Shown here piece after piece: positions 23,549-31,446 of a DNA stretch of 34,265 nucleotides. The notes under the pieces were generated by a model. It saw only the letters and a program-made list of their open reading frames with translations, made no database searches and was not told the origin of the DNA. This stretch comes from Magnetococcales bacterium (GTDB lineage: Bacteria; Pseudomonadota; Magnetococcia; Magnetococcales; JADGCH01), in NCBI GenBank assembly GCA_015228995.1, contig JADGCM010000003.1, forward strand, positions 1 to 34,265, given 5' to 3'. Every line of letters begins with the position of its first letter. Position 1 is the stretch's first letter. A program made the translations under genes and the position numbers.

Positions 23549-24682
23549 TTACTGATTGAGTTCTTTGATCAGAACTGATTTTTGGGTCGTAGCCTGACCA
23601 GTCAGGACAAAACCATCCAGAATGGCCTGCGCATTGAAATGGCGCCCGGTAACACCTGAATCGGATGGTTCTATCTCCCAATGCCCCTCTGTGGTACCGG
23701 GAGGCAAGGTGATGATAGGATATAACGTGGTTTTGATGGCAATGGGCATGACCGGATAGGTGACCGCCGTTTCCTGCCCGCAAAGGGTCGTTGCCAATGC
23801 CTTGGCTCCAGCCATCAGTGGTGCGACAAAGGGTAGATTACGACCATTGACTGCGGCGCAATCGCCCAAAGCGAAAATATCGGCAGCGCTGGTTCTTAGA
23901 TAGCCATCGGTCACAATGCCGCGCTCAACCTGCAGACCAGCCTGTTGCGCCAAGGCTGTAACCGGTCGAACCCCCACTGCCGACAGGATGAGATCGGCCG
24001 TGACAGTAACGCCATTTTTAAGTACTGTCCGGTAACCTGTGCCCGATTTTTCGATGGGACCATTAACGGTCTCAAGATGCCAGACAGCTCCATGACTGGC
24101 CAAAGCCTGCTGCACAGCCCGCCCTGCTTGTTCCGGCAACAGTGAGCTGATCGGCCAGCGATCCGGGCCAATAATGAGGACCTCACGTCCCGATTGCAAT
24201 AAATCGTTGGCAAACTCACAGCCAATCAGACCGGGTCCAATGATAGCGACGCGGCGTGATTGTTGGACCAGTTGCCGAAAATGGCCATAGTCGTCAAGGT
24301 TGTTGACCGACAGCACCTCCTGTGCACCGTCTCCGGTCAAAGGCAAGCGGATGGGGGTTGATCCAATCGCCAACACCAGTTTATCGTAAGTCAAACAAGT
24401 ACTACCGAAAGTGACCGTGTGTTGCTGTGGCTCAATAGCTGTCACAGGCGAGCCGGTTTTGATTTCTGCCTGTAGCTCGGATGCCATTTGCTCAGCCGTA
24501 GCCAGTGTCAGCGCTGTCGTATCCTTGTTTTGCGCCAAAGCTGTTGATAACAATGGCTTGGAGTAATAACGCCCCTCATCGGCTGTGATCAAAACCAGAG
24601 ATCCTGAATATTTCTGGCGACGCAGCTCCTTGGCTAGAGTGTAACCGGCTAGACCAGTACCAATAATACAGATAGGGTTCAT
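23549..24682 (-). CDS. FAD-dependent rubredoxin reductase
   Basis: A 377-residue pyridine-nucleotide/FAD oxidoreductase of the rubredoxin reductase (RubB/AlkT) type. Seen are the FAD-binding IIGTGLAGYTLAKELR, the NAD-binding GPGLIGCEFANDL, the ATG-like LAIGSTPIRLP, and the C-terminal FAD motif IFALGDCA. No redox-active cysteine pair is present, as in the rubredoxin-reductase subgroup. It lies between the rubredoxin gene (9 bp upstream) and rubrerythrin (12 bp downstream), which fixes its likely role: passing NAD(P)H electrons to rubredoxin. NADH versus NADPH preference cannot be read here. Confidence 0.9.
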   Translation of the reverse strand: MNPICIIGTGLAGYTLAKELRRQKYSGSLVLITADEGRYYSKPLLSTALAQNKDTTALTLATAEQMASELQAEIKTGSPVTAIEPQQHTVTFGSTCLTYDKLVLAIGSTPIRLPLTGDGAQEVLSVNNLDDYGHFRQLVQQSRRVAIIGPGLIGCEFANDLLQSGREVLIIGPDRWPISSLLPEQAGRAVQQALASHGAVWHLETVNGPIEKSGTGYRTVLKNGVTVTADLILSAVGVRPVTALAQQAGLQVERGIVTDGYLRTSAADIFALGDCAAVNGRNLPFVAPLMAGAKALATTLCGQETAVTYPVMPIAIKTTLYPIITLPPGTTEGHWEIEPSDSGVTGRHFNAQAILDGFVLTGQATTQKSVLIKELNQ

Positions 24683-24691
24683 GGCTGCTAT

Positions 24692-24856
24692 TTAGCACTC
24701 CTCCATATCAAAATCAGCCTTAGCAACACCACAATCGGGACAAGACCAGTCATTTGGCACATCGGCCCATCGGGTGCCTGGCGCAATGCCCTCATCGGGT
24801 ACCCCTTGCGCTTCATCGTAGATATAGCCACAGATGTTACACCTGTATTTTTTCAT
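24692..24856 (-). CDS. Rubredoxin
   Basis: A 54-residue rubredoxin, easily missed because of its size. It has the two Fe-binding knuckles CNICGYIYDEAQG (Cys6, Cys9) and CPDCGVAKADF (Cys39, Cys42), plus the typical GTRWADVPNDWSCP. AGGAGA lies eight bases before ATG 24856. It is the first of three peroxide-reduction genes and lies 21 bp after rsmD. The electron acceptor is most likely the downstream rubrerythrin; the donor is the reductase encoded between them. Confidence 0.95.
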   Translation of the reverse strand: MKKYRCNICGYIYDEAQGVPDEGIAPGTRWADVPNDWSCPDCGVAKADFDMEEC

Positions 24857-24877
24857 CGATTTTCTCCTGTTTTACGG

Positions 24878-25456
24878 TTACGGTGACCAGCTCCAGATGG
24901 TGATATAGGTACGTCCGTAGCGCCGCTGTTTCACCAGAGACCAGGGTGGGGTGGCGACCTCTACGGTGGGGCTTTCATGTTCTGCTATCACCCAAGCCCC
25001 TTCTCTTAGCAGCTCCGTCGCCGCCAGCAGCATCAGTGCGGCGCCGATTAGCTCCTGATCGTATTGCCAAGGTGGGTCCATGAATACCACATCAAACGGC
25101 CCCCAGTCCACTACCATAGCGTGTAATCGGGCGTAGCTGGTTGCGGCAACGGCTGAATCTGCCAATAATCGAGCCTGTTGCTGGAGGCCACATTGACGCA
25201 AGTTTGTTTGGATGAGCCGTCGTGCCAGTGGCTGTTGTTCAACAAACAGCACCCGTTGGGCGCCACGGCTCAAGGCCTCAATGCCCAGCGTTCCGGTCCC
25301 AGCAAAGAGATCAAGCACCTGTGCTCCTGGTAAGGAATCCAGCAACATACTAAAAATCGCCTCTCGTACTCGCTCTGTAGTCGGGCGGATCTGTTGGCCT
25401 TGGGCCGGAGAGATCAGACGACGGCCACATAACGTCCCACCAGAAACCCGCAACAT
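24878..25456 (-). CDS. rsmD: 16S rRNA (guanine966-N2)-methyltransferase
   Basis: RsmD methylates G966 of 16S rRNA. The 192 residues show the N-terminal LRVSGGTLCGRRL and RPTTERVREAIFSML typical of RsmD, motif I VLDLFAGTGTLGIEALSRGA, and the catalytic DPPW. This is a normal full-length enzyme. It is preceded 9 bp upstream by an ABC ATPase gene and followed by rubredoxin 21 bp away, so a housekeeping gene is embedded in a mixed operon. Confidence 0.95.
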   Translation of the reverse strand: MLRVSGGTLCGRRLISPAQGQQIRPTTERVREAIFSMLLDSLPGAQVLDLFAGTGTLGIEALSRGAQRVLFVEQQPLARRLIQTNLRQCGLQQQARLLADSAVAATSYARLHAMVVDWGPFDVVFMDPPWQYDQELIGAALMLLAATELLREGAWVIAEHESPTVEVATPPWSLVKQRRYGRTYITIWSWSP

Positions 25457-25465
25457 GGTGCCCGA

Positions 25466-26233
25466 TTACTCCGGCAACCAAGCTCGTTGGCCGGTAGCAC
25501 TCTGCAACGGCACCATCGGCCGTTGCATCAAGCGGCTGACACACTGTTGTTGTAATATTTGGCTGGTGCTGCCCTGTTCATGGCTGCCATCGGCAAATAA
25601 ACAGAGCAGGTGGTCGCAATAGCGGGCGGCCAAGTTAATATCATGTAATACCATACAGATAGCCCCACCTTTGTTGCGCCAATGTTGGCTGATGTGGTCC
25701 AAAATTTGGATTTGATGATGGGTGTCTAGGTAGACAGTCGGCTCATCCAATAACAATAGCAATGGATCCTGTGCCAATACCCTAGCCAAGGCCGCTCGTC
25801 GCCGCTCGCCACCAGAGAGGCGGCTGACATCGTGTTGGGCGTAAGGCGTCAAGCCGACCACTGCCAGTGCTTGCTGGGCCGCGAGATCATCGCCTTGATC
25901 GTGGTGCCACAGCGTCGCACGACGATGTGGGTAACGGCCGCTCAAAGCCATTGCCAATGCTGTGATCGGAAATAAGGTGTCGCTATCCTGTAACAGCACC
26001 CCCAGAGAACGAGCCAAATCACGACGTCGCCAGTGCGACAAAGGGCGATTTAATAAGGTGATGTGGCCAGCTGCCAGTGGATACAGCGCCGCCAGGGCAT
26101 GCAGTAACGTGCTTTTACCGATGCCATTGGGGCCCAGAATCGCCCAGCAGCTGCCTGCTTCGATGGTCAAATCGAGGTCACGACAAAGGGTGCGGTTATT
26201 GCGAACCACCGTTACAGCATCAGCACGAAGCAT
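25466..26233 (-). CDS. ABC transporter ATP-binding protein (Fe/cobalamin-type importer ATPase)
   Basis: A 255-residue ABC ATPase of the FecE/BtuD/HmuV type. Walker A is GPNGIGKST, the Q-loop LLQDSD, the signature LSGGERRRAALARVLAQDP, Walker B LLLLDEPTVYLD, and the switch His is in VLHDINLAARYCD. No permease or binding-protein gene adjoins it, so the partner subunits must be elsewhere, or it is an orphan. The first gene of the operon with rsmD and the rubrerythrin system, it diverges from the response regulator over a 92-bp gap. A siderophore, haem or cobalamin substrate is a family guess. Confidence 0.88.
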   Translation of the reverse strand: MLRADAVTVVRNNRTLCRDLDLTIEAGSCWAILGPNGIGKSTLLHALAALYPLAAGHITLLNRPLSHWRRRDLARSLGVLLQDSDTLFPITALAMALSGRYPHRRATLWHHDQGDDLAAQQALAVVGLTPYAQHDVSRLSGGERRRAALARVLAQDPLLLLLDEPTVYLDTHHQIQILDHISQHWRNKGGAICMVLHDINLAARYCDHLLCLFADGSHEQGSTSQILQQQCVSRLMQRPMVPLQSATGQRAWLPE

Positions 26234-26325
26234 TGGCTACCACCGAGAAAAGTGCCTTTCCGTTGATTTTTACTGGCAATAGGTGTATCTGTCAAGCGGT
26301 GGCCATTGATTCAAGGAGTGCAGGC

Positions 26326-26850
26326 GTGACCAATCCCAACGATAAACCGAGAATATTAATTGTTGACGATATACCAGGCAATCTCAGAGTAGCACAGGCG
26401 GCACTGGGGGGCGAGTATGAGTTATTTGCCGCGATTAACGGTCAAAAAGCGCTTGAAATTGCTCAGTCAAAACGTCCGCACATCATTCTTCTCGACATCA
26501 TGATGCCGGACATGGATGGTTACGAGGTCTGCCGCCGGTTAAAGTCTGATCCGGTCACCAGCGAGGCAACAATTCTATTCCTTTCCTCCAAAGACGAAGT
26601 CATGGATGAGGTCAAAGGGATTATGTTGGGTGCCGCCGACTTCATCCTTAAACCGATTGAGCCAACTCTGCTCAAAACGCGAGTGATGGGACATATTCAA
26701 CGGGCGCTGGCTCTTCAGTCACTGCAAAAACGTGTTGAACAACTGGAACAACGTCTGAAGGCCGGGAGCCAGCTGGCGCAGCAGGCCCTTGCTGGTGATG
26801 ATCAGGCCCTACCGCAATTGTTGGCCATTTTACAGGTTCCATCCCCATGA
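26326..26850 (+). CDS. Single-domain response regulator with C-terminal coiled coil
   Basis: A 174-residue CheY-like receiver protein starting at GTG 26326 (AGGAG seven bases upstream); longer in-frame readings run back through the divergent ABC gene. The receiver shows the acidic pair in ILIVDDIPGN, the phospho-acceptor Asp in ILLDIMMPDMDG, the SSKD switch and the conserved Lys in ILKPIEP. The last ~50 residues form a predicted coiled coil (LQKRVEQLEQRLKAG). No output domain exists, so it must signal by protein contact. It overlaps hemB by 4 bp, an unusual partner; the cognate kinase is not in the window. Confidence 0.88.
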   Translation: MTNPNDKPRILIVDDIPGNLRVAQAALGGEYELFAAINGQKALEIAQSKRPHIILLDIMMPDMDGYEVCRRLKSDPVTSEATILFLSSKDEVMDEVKGIMLGAADFILKPIEPTLLKTRVMGHIQRALALQSLQKRVEQLEQRLKAGSQLAQQALAGDDQALPQLLAILQVPSP

Positions 26851-27824
26851 TCGTCAGGCCACGCCGGTTACGGCGCACCGCTACCCTGCGGCGTTTGGTA
26901 CAAGAGACCGCTGTCAGCGCCGCTGATTTTATCTATCCCCTGTTTGTTATCCCGGGCCAGAGCCGGCGTCTACCCGTCGCCTCAATGCCGGGTGTCGAGC
27001 AGCGAACCATCGATCAGGCCTTATTATTGGCGCGACAGGCTTGGGAGGTTGGTATCGGTGCCGTCATTCTGTTTGGTATCCCAGAACAGAAGGACGCGAC
27101 CGGTAGTGAAGCCTACCGGGAGGATGGCTTGGTTCAGCGTGCGATCGCCGCCCTCAAACAGGAATTGCCCGAGCTGCTGGTTATCGCCGATGCCTGCTTC
27201 TGTGAATATACCGACCATGGTCACTGTGGCGTCTTGCAAGGCCACGATGTCGATAATGACGCGACGTTGGAGTTATTGGCTCGTGCCGCCGTTAGCTACG
27301 CTGCCGCTGGCGCCGATATCATTGCCCCGTCCGGAATGATGGACGGCATGGTCACCACCATCCGCACCGCCCTCGACCGCCACGATTATACCCAAGTGGC
27401 TATTCTCTCTTACGCCGCTAAATATGCCTCCGCTTTTTATGGGCCTTTTCGTGACGCCGCTGGCAGCACGCCGCAATTTGGTGATCGTCGTAGTTATCAA
27501 ATGGACAGTGCCAACCGCCGTGAGGCATTGCGTGAGGTAGCATTGGACATCGAACAGGGCGCTGACATGGTGATGGTAAAACCAGCCTTGGCCTATCTTG
27601 ACATTGTCCGCGACGTTCGCAACCGCTTTGATGTGCCGCTAGTGGCTTATAACGTCAGTGGTGAATACGCCATGCTCAAGGCCGCCGCCGCTCAAGGGTG
27701 GATTGATGGCCCCCGCGTCATGATGGAGACCCTGACCGCCTTCAAACGAGCGGGCGCCGACCTCATTATTACCTACCATGCCATTGAGGCGGCGCAGCTG
27801 CTGTTGCCACGGACGTTTCCTTAA
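26847..27824 (+). CDS. hemB: Delta-aminolevulinic acid dehydratase (porphobilinogen synthase)
   Basis: HemB condenses two 5-aminolevulinate molecules to porphobilinogen in haem synthesis. The 325-residue protein has the zinc-type active-site cysteines in DACFCEYTDHGHCG, as in E. coli and animals rather than the Asp-rich Mg form, and the two catalytic lysines in SYAAKYASAFYGPF and MVKPALAYLD. The YNVSGEYAM motif is also present. It overlaps the receiver gene by 4 bp, so both are made from one message. The 3' end lies 10 bp from the convergent PCuAC gene. Confidence 0.96.
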   Translation: MIVRPRRLRRTATLRRLVQETAVSAADFIYPLFVIPGQSRRLPVASMPGVEQRTIDQALLLARQAWEVGIGAVILFGIPEQKDATGSEAYREDGLVQRAIAALKQELPELLVIADACFCEYTDHGHCGVLQGHDVDNDATLELLARAAVSYAAAGADIIAPSGMMDGMVTTIRTALDRHDYTQVAILSYAAKYASAFYGPFRDAAGSTPQFGDRRSYQMDSANRREALREVALDIEQGADMVMVKPALAYLDIVRDVRNRFDVPLVAYNVSGEYAMLKAAAAQGWIDGPRVMMETLTAFKRAGADLIITYHAIEAAQLLLPRTFP

Positions 27825-27834
27825 ATCAAGCCAA

Positions 27835-28332
27835 TCAATGACCGCCGTGTGACATGTTGTGCGGTTTGTCATGACTGGCCGGATGCACCTCAACATCAAG
27901 CGCTATCTTGCTCCCATTGTCGAGCAGGATCGCTAGGGGCACCTTATCACCGGCACGCAGGGGCTGTTGCGGATTTAACAACATGATATGATAACCACCT
28001 GGTTGCAATTTCATAGTTTTACGGGCCGGAATGACGAACTGCTTGCGGGCCTGCATCATGGCGACCCCATCTTTTTGGATGGTCTCGTGCAACTCGGTTT
28101 TGGCAAACAACGGACTGGTGATTTCCTTGATCTGCACGGCAGCGTCGCTATTATTGGTCAGGACCATATAAGCCGCCAGTGCGGGCACCCCGGGCGGCGA
28201 TTCACGAATCCACGGCGTCTCAATCTGCAACGGTGGTTCGGTGGCAGCATCGGCGTTAGCAATGAGCCATCCGTAAACAGCCGCCAGCACCGCGATACCA
28301 ATCGAAGCGATTGTTCTAGTTCTCGTTATCAT
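27835..28332 (-). CDS. PCuAC-type periplasmic copper chaperone
   Basis: Periplasmic Cu(I) chaperone for cytochrome c oxidase assembly. ATG 28332 has GGAGAGG seven bases upstream and is preferred to the longer ORF. An N-terminal signal helix (SIGIAVLAAVYGWLIANADAA) is followed by the DUF461/PCuAC fold with the Cu-ligand pattern H-x(n)-M...H-x-M (ELHETIQKDGVAMM and GGYHIML). The C-terminus HDKPHNMSHGGH is an extra His/Met-rich metal-binding tail. It lies 4 bp after the SCO1 gene, its usual partner. Confidence 0.92.
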   Translation of the reverse strand: MITRTRTIASIGIAVLAAVYGWLIANADAATEPPLQIETPWIRESPPGVPALAAYMVLTNNSDAAVQIKEITSPLFAKTELHETIQKDGVAMMQARKQFVIPARKTMKLQPGGYHIMLLNPQQPLRAGDKVPLAILLDNGSKIALDVEVHPASHDKPHNMSHGGH

Positions 28333-28336
28333 TTTA

Positions 28337-28999
28337 TTACCTCTCCAGTAGGCCAACGATACGTATAAATTGATCGGCCATTTTCTCCCCGCTTAACAAT
28401 TTCGGATCGAATATGGCCACCAGTTGCGCCTGTGGATTGATCAGAAAGATCGACGAGGAGTGAACAACCTCATACTCCGTGTCGCTCTCTTGGTTCTTTT
28501 GCAGGCGAAAATAGGCCCCAAATCTTTTAGCAGCATCAAGCAGTTGTGGCGCCGTTCCGGTGACGCCCAATAAATCTTTGCTGAAAAAGGCGACATAGTC
28601 CTGTAGTACCTTGGGGGTGTCGCGTTGTGGGTCAACGCTAATAAAAACACCGCGACTGCGCTGACGCAACGGCGGCGCTTTGTTAGACAGATCGGCGAGC
28701 ATCGCTCCCAGCACCCCCAATCCCATTGGGCAAATATCCGGGCAGTAAGTATAGCCGAAAAAAACCAAGCTCCACTGACCATTTAACCGGCTGAGATCGA
28801 AAGTTGCTCCCTGATGATCCACTAATTGAAATGGCTCTAGCGCTCGTGCTGCCGGCAATAAGGTGCCTCGCAGTTCGGAGGGAACGCTATAGCCCCGTTC
28901 ACCAGCACCGTACCAAGAAAACAGTAGGCCAACCCCAGCCAGTAGGAGACCCGCCAGTAATGCCGCCGGTAATAAATAACGATTGAACCATAACCTCAT
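28337..28999 (-). CDS. SCO1/SenC-type copper chaperone
   Basis: A 220-residue thioredoxin-fold protein with an N-terminal membrane anchor (LLPAALLAGLLLAGVGLLF). It carries the SCO copper site: CPDIC in FFGYTYCPDICPMG and the later His in YEVVHSSSIFLI. It delivers copper to the CuA centre of cytochrome oxidase. ATG 28999 (MRLWFNRYLL) has GAGG eight bases upstream and is preferred to 29023, which would overlap the upstream gene. The order GGDEF, SCO1, PCuAC with gaps of 10 and 4 bp suggests one transcript. Confidence 0.93.
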   Translation of the reverse strand: MRLWFNRYLLPAALLAGLLLAGVGLLFSWYGAGERGYSVPSELRGTLLPAARALEPFQLVDHQGATFDLSRLNGQWSLVFFGYTYCPDICPMGLGVLGAMLADLSNKAPPLRQRSRGVFISVDPQRDTPKVLQDYVAFFSKDLLGVTGTAPQLLDAAKRFGAYFRLQKNQESDTEYEVVHSSSIFLINPQAQLVAIFDPKLLSGEKMADQFIRIVGLLER

Positions 29000-29009
29000 A
29001 GCAATAACC

Positions 29010-30305
29010 TCATGACGGCCCAACCCGATAAAAATGATAACGATTTCCCCCCAGTTGCTTTGCCTGAGCTAAGGAGGTGTAAGCACACTGCATGAGTTGA
29101 TCTACCGATAGGCCATCGAGTGGGCAGAGGGCTATGCCGATGCTACAGCTATTCCATAGATAATCATCATGTCCGTCTAACGCGACCATACCGACCATGG
29201 CAACCAAGTGCTGCGCCAGATCGGCCACTGTATCCGGACTTGATGGCTGGTTGGCCGGGCTGGGCAGCAGGATAGCAAACTCGTCACTGCCTAAATGATA
29301 CAGCGTACTGCGGGCATGTTGTGCGATGACGGGGGCCAGACGCCGGGCCAGCATCACCAGTGCCTGATCACCAGCCTGGGAACCGATGGATTGATTGACC
29401 GCCCTGAAGCCATCCAGATCCAGCAGCAACAGCGCTAAATCCGCTTGCAGTCGTTGCTGTTCCGCAATGAGATAATCACAACGGGCGTAAAACAACAAGC
29501 GGTTAGGCAGCTTCGTCAGCGCGTCGTAACCAACGGATTGTAATAAACGCGATCCAGGTTCAGCAACGGAAGTCAATTGTGAAAAGACACAGACATAACC
29601 GGTCAGTAATTGATTGGCACCACGGATGGCATTGATGGTCACTCGTTCCAAATAGCGCTCGCCACTGCGACGACGCTGCCAGATATTACCGCTCCAACAC
29701 TGAAATTCCTGCAATAGCGCCCATATACGCGTCGGAGATGTGGTATCATCGTGCAACAGCGCTGTTTCCATACGCAGGGGTTGCCCGACCAATTGGGCCT
29801 CGGTATAACCAGACCGGCGACAAAAAGCCGAATTAACCGCCTGTACCAGCATGGCTTGATCAGTGATGACAATCCCTTCTGTAACATGATCAAACACCGA
29901 TGCCGTTAGATGCAGCTGCCGCTCGGCCTCCAGTATGCGCAGCAAGTGGCGTAATCGATGCCGGAGAATGACCCAATGAATGGGTTTAGTGATTAGATCA
30001 ATCGCTCCTGCGCCATAAGCACGTTCGATTGAGGTCACGTCATGGAGGCCAGTGATCATCATGATCGGAATATGCCGCTCTCCCCGCCGCTCATTCAGGG
30101 CCTCGCAGGTAGAAAAGCCATCCATTCCCGGCATGCGCCCATCCAGCAGCACTACGTCTGGAGTACGGGCATCAAACAGCCGAATTGCCTCTTCGCCACT
30201 TTCCGCTGCCATGACCTCGTAACCACTGCGATGCAAAAAACGACTCAGCATCAAACGCGACACAGCATCATCATCAGCAATCAGGAACAGCGGCTGGCTG
30301 GCCAT
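29010..30305 (-). CDS. Response regulator with PAS and GGDEF domains
   Basis: A 431-residue signalling protein. Residues 1-120 form a receiver (LIADDDAVSR, phospho-acceptor in VVLLDGRMPGMDG, Lys in LITKPIHW), about 135-245 a PAS domain (VFDHVTEGIVITDQ), and about 260-430 a GGDEF domain (DALTKLPNRLLF, LLDLDGFRAVNQ). The active-site loop reads GSDEF rather than GGDEF and the usual Arg before it is Leu; several GGDEF variants are active, so cyclic-di-GMP synthesis is possible but uncertain. No RxxD inhibitory site is seen. The gene lies just upstream of the SCO1/PCuAC pair on the same strand. Confidence 0.9.
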   Translation of the reverse strand: MASQPLFLIADDDAVSRLMLSRFLHRSGYEVMAAESGEEAIRLFDARTPDVVLLDGRMPGMDGFSTCEALNERRGERHIPIMMITGLHDVTSIERAYGAGAIDLITKPIHWVILRHRLRHLLRILEAERQLHLTASVFDHVTEGIVITDQAMLVQAVNSAFCRRSGYTEAQLVGQPLRMETALLHDDTTSPTRIWALLQEFQCWSGNIWQRRRSGERYLERVTINAIRGANQLLTGYVCVFSQLTSVAEPGSRLLQSVGYDALTKLPNRLLFYARCDYLIAEQQRLQADLALLLLDLDGFRAVNQSIGSQAGDQALVMLARRLAPVIAQHARSTLYHLGSDEFAILLPSPANQPSSPDTVADLAQHLVAMVGMVALDGHDDYLWNSCSIGIALCPLDGLSVDQLMQCAYTSLAQAKQLGGNRYHFYRVGPS

Positions 30306-30323
30306 CTTTATTTAGTCTCTACC

Positions 30324-30812
30324 TCATTTGAGTAACAAGGTCCGTACGTCATCTTGAGTCGTATCATAGATCATATAGCTTGCCTGCCCCCCAAACCCAT
30401 GTAATGTACCGGGATTAAGTACCCGTGTCTTGCCATCGTAGCGATTTTCGATACGATGGGTATGGCCACAGATAACGGCATAATATTGGTGACTCAGGAT
30501 CAGGGCCTCTTTGATGGGACGTATTGTGCCGTGATAGAGAGCGATCAGCCCTTCCGGCGTCTCAATTTCGAGAAAATCACCCTCGATTTGACCAGATATT
30601 TTACTAAATACTTTGGATAATCCCAATACCTCGCCATCGTTATTGCCAAACACCGCCGCCACGCGCAGGCCGGATAGTGCCAATATCATCGATGGGCTGA
30701 CGAAATCACCAGCATGAACCACCAATTCCACCCGTTCGTTGCGAAACACATCTGCCACGAACTGGAGGTGTTCCAAGTGATCATGTGAGTCGGATACGAT
30801 ACCAATTTTCAT
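30324..30812 (-). CDS. YfcE/MJ0936-type metallophosphoesterase
   Basis: A 162-residue calcineurin-like phosphodiesterase with all metal-binding blocks in order: DSHDH, HAGDF, FGNNDGE, YHGT and CGHTH, plus the closing NPGTLHGFGG. This family hydrolyses phosphodiesters in vitro; the natural substrate is unsettled. The start codon lies in a 12-bp sequence repeated at 31449-31460, and no good ribosome-binding site precedes it. It is followed by the GGDEF gene 18 bp downstream. Confidence 0.9.
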   Translation of the reverse strand: MKIGIVSDSHDHLEHLQFVADVFRNERVELVVHAGDFVSPSMILALSGLRVAAVFGNNDGEVLGLSKVFSKISGQIEGDFLEIETPEGLIALYHGTIRPIKEALILSHQYYAVICGHTHRIENRYDGKTRVLNPGTLHGFGGQASYMIYDTTQDDVRTLLLK

Positions 30813-30820
30813 GGGAGCAC
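30809..30820 (+). repeat. Left 12-bp direct repeat flanking hicBA
   Basis: TCATGGGAGCAC, identical to 31449-31460 in the same orientation. Between the two lie repeat copy C and the hicA/hicB genes. This copy includes the metallophosphoesterase start codon. Confidence 0.6.
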
Positions 30821-30851
30821 GTTTTCACCCCTCTTATTATTTGCTCGGTCG

Positions 30852-30902
30852 CTCCTCACCCCCCGACCCCCTCTCCCACAGGGAGAGAGGGGGAGGATGA
30901 AG
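30852..30902 (+). repeat. Dispersed palindromic repeat, copy C
   Basis: CTCCTCACCCCCCGACC then CCCCTCTCCC, loop ACA, GGGAGAGAGGGGG and GATGAAG. It shares the flanking CTCACCCCCC and GATGAAG-like ends with copy A in the opposite orientation. It lies between the hicA relic and the metallophosphoesterase gene. The remaining bases up to 30977 show nothing further. Confidence 0.8.
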
Positions 30903-30977
30903 CGGCCTCATCATAGCGACAACTGGGGCTGTTTACCACTGTTTACGTGATGCTATGGCCGTGATTTGTTTTGATGC

Positions 30978-31217
30978 TCAGTTCAATTCAATTTTTGGCC
31001 CTGCTAGAAACACAGCAACATCCAGAGCAATATCTCTAGCAATTTGCCGAATCAAAATGGGCGAGACATCCTGCCCAGGATGCACTGGAATTGTTGTCTG
31101 TCGCCCATCAGTATAGCGCCATTGCTGGTGAGAACCACGCTATCGAACCAGTTCAAAGCCCCAAGAACGCAACAACGATGCGATGTCTCTTGCCGCTAGA
31201 GGAGGAACGCGACCCAC
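30978..31217 (-). pseudogene. hicA: HicA-type mRNA interferase toxin with in-frame amber codon
   Basis: Reading from GTG 31217 gives a 79-codon HicA-like frame: GRVPPLAARDIASLLRSWG, FELVR, then TAG at 31140-31142 (codon 26), then RGSHQQWRYTDGRQ and TIPVHPGQDVSPILIRQIAR. The amber codon stands where HicA proteins often have Gln or Lys, one base from CAG, and lies just before the catalytic His of GSH. The toxin should therefore be truncated and harmless, unless the codon is suppressed. It follows hicB by 2 bp. The rest of the frame shows no other stop or shift, so the loss looks recent. Confidence 0.85.
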
Positions 31218-31219
31218 GG

Positions 31220-31429
31220 TCAAGCCACCCGAATACGTTGTACACCGATAAATTCAGTTTCGAGATGAGGTTCGCCATCTTCCAGCAGCATGGCAATAAC
31301 CTCCTGTAAATTAATTGAGAGCTCATCAAGAGTTTTTCCTTGAGAATGGGCTCCAGGAAAACCAGGGACATAGCCTACGTAATATCCAGTGTCTTGGCAT
31401 TGCTCAACGACAGCATCATAAATGCGCAT
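31220..31429 (-). CDS. hicB: HicB-family antitoxin
   Basis: A 69-residue HicB-type antitoxin: the partial RNase H-like fold is marked by YDAVVEQCQDTGYYVGYVPGFPGAHSQG and LDELSINLQEVIAMLLEDGE. It neutralises HicA by direct binding. It starts at ATG 31429, with AAGGG about ten bases upstream. The order hicB then hicA is one of the two known layouts. The gene is intact although its toxin partner carries an amber codon. Confidence 0.9.
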   Translation of the reverse strand: MRIYDAVVEQCQDTGYYVGYVPGFPGAHSQGKTLDELSINLQEVIAMLLEDGEPHLETEFIGVQRIRVA

Positions 31430-31446
31430 TTTATCTGACCCTTTTT

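Noticed and set aside
23024..23578. Plus-strand 184-codon frame over rubrerythrin
   Set aside because: It is an antisense shadow of a clear rubrerythrin gene whose codon pattern and ligands are on the minus strand.
26234..26325. TTGATT and TGTATC as a promoter for the response regulator
   Set aside because: The spacer is about 15 bases and both hexamers are weak; the evidence is too thin to list.
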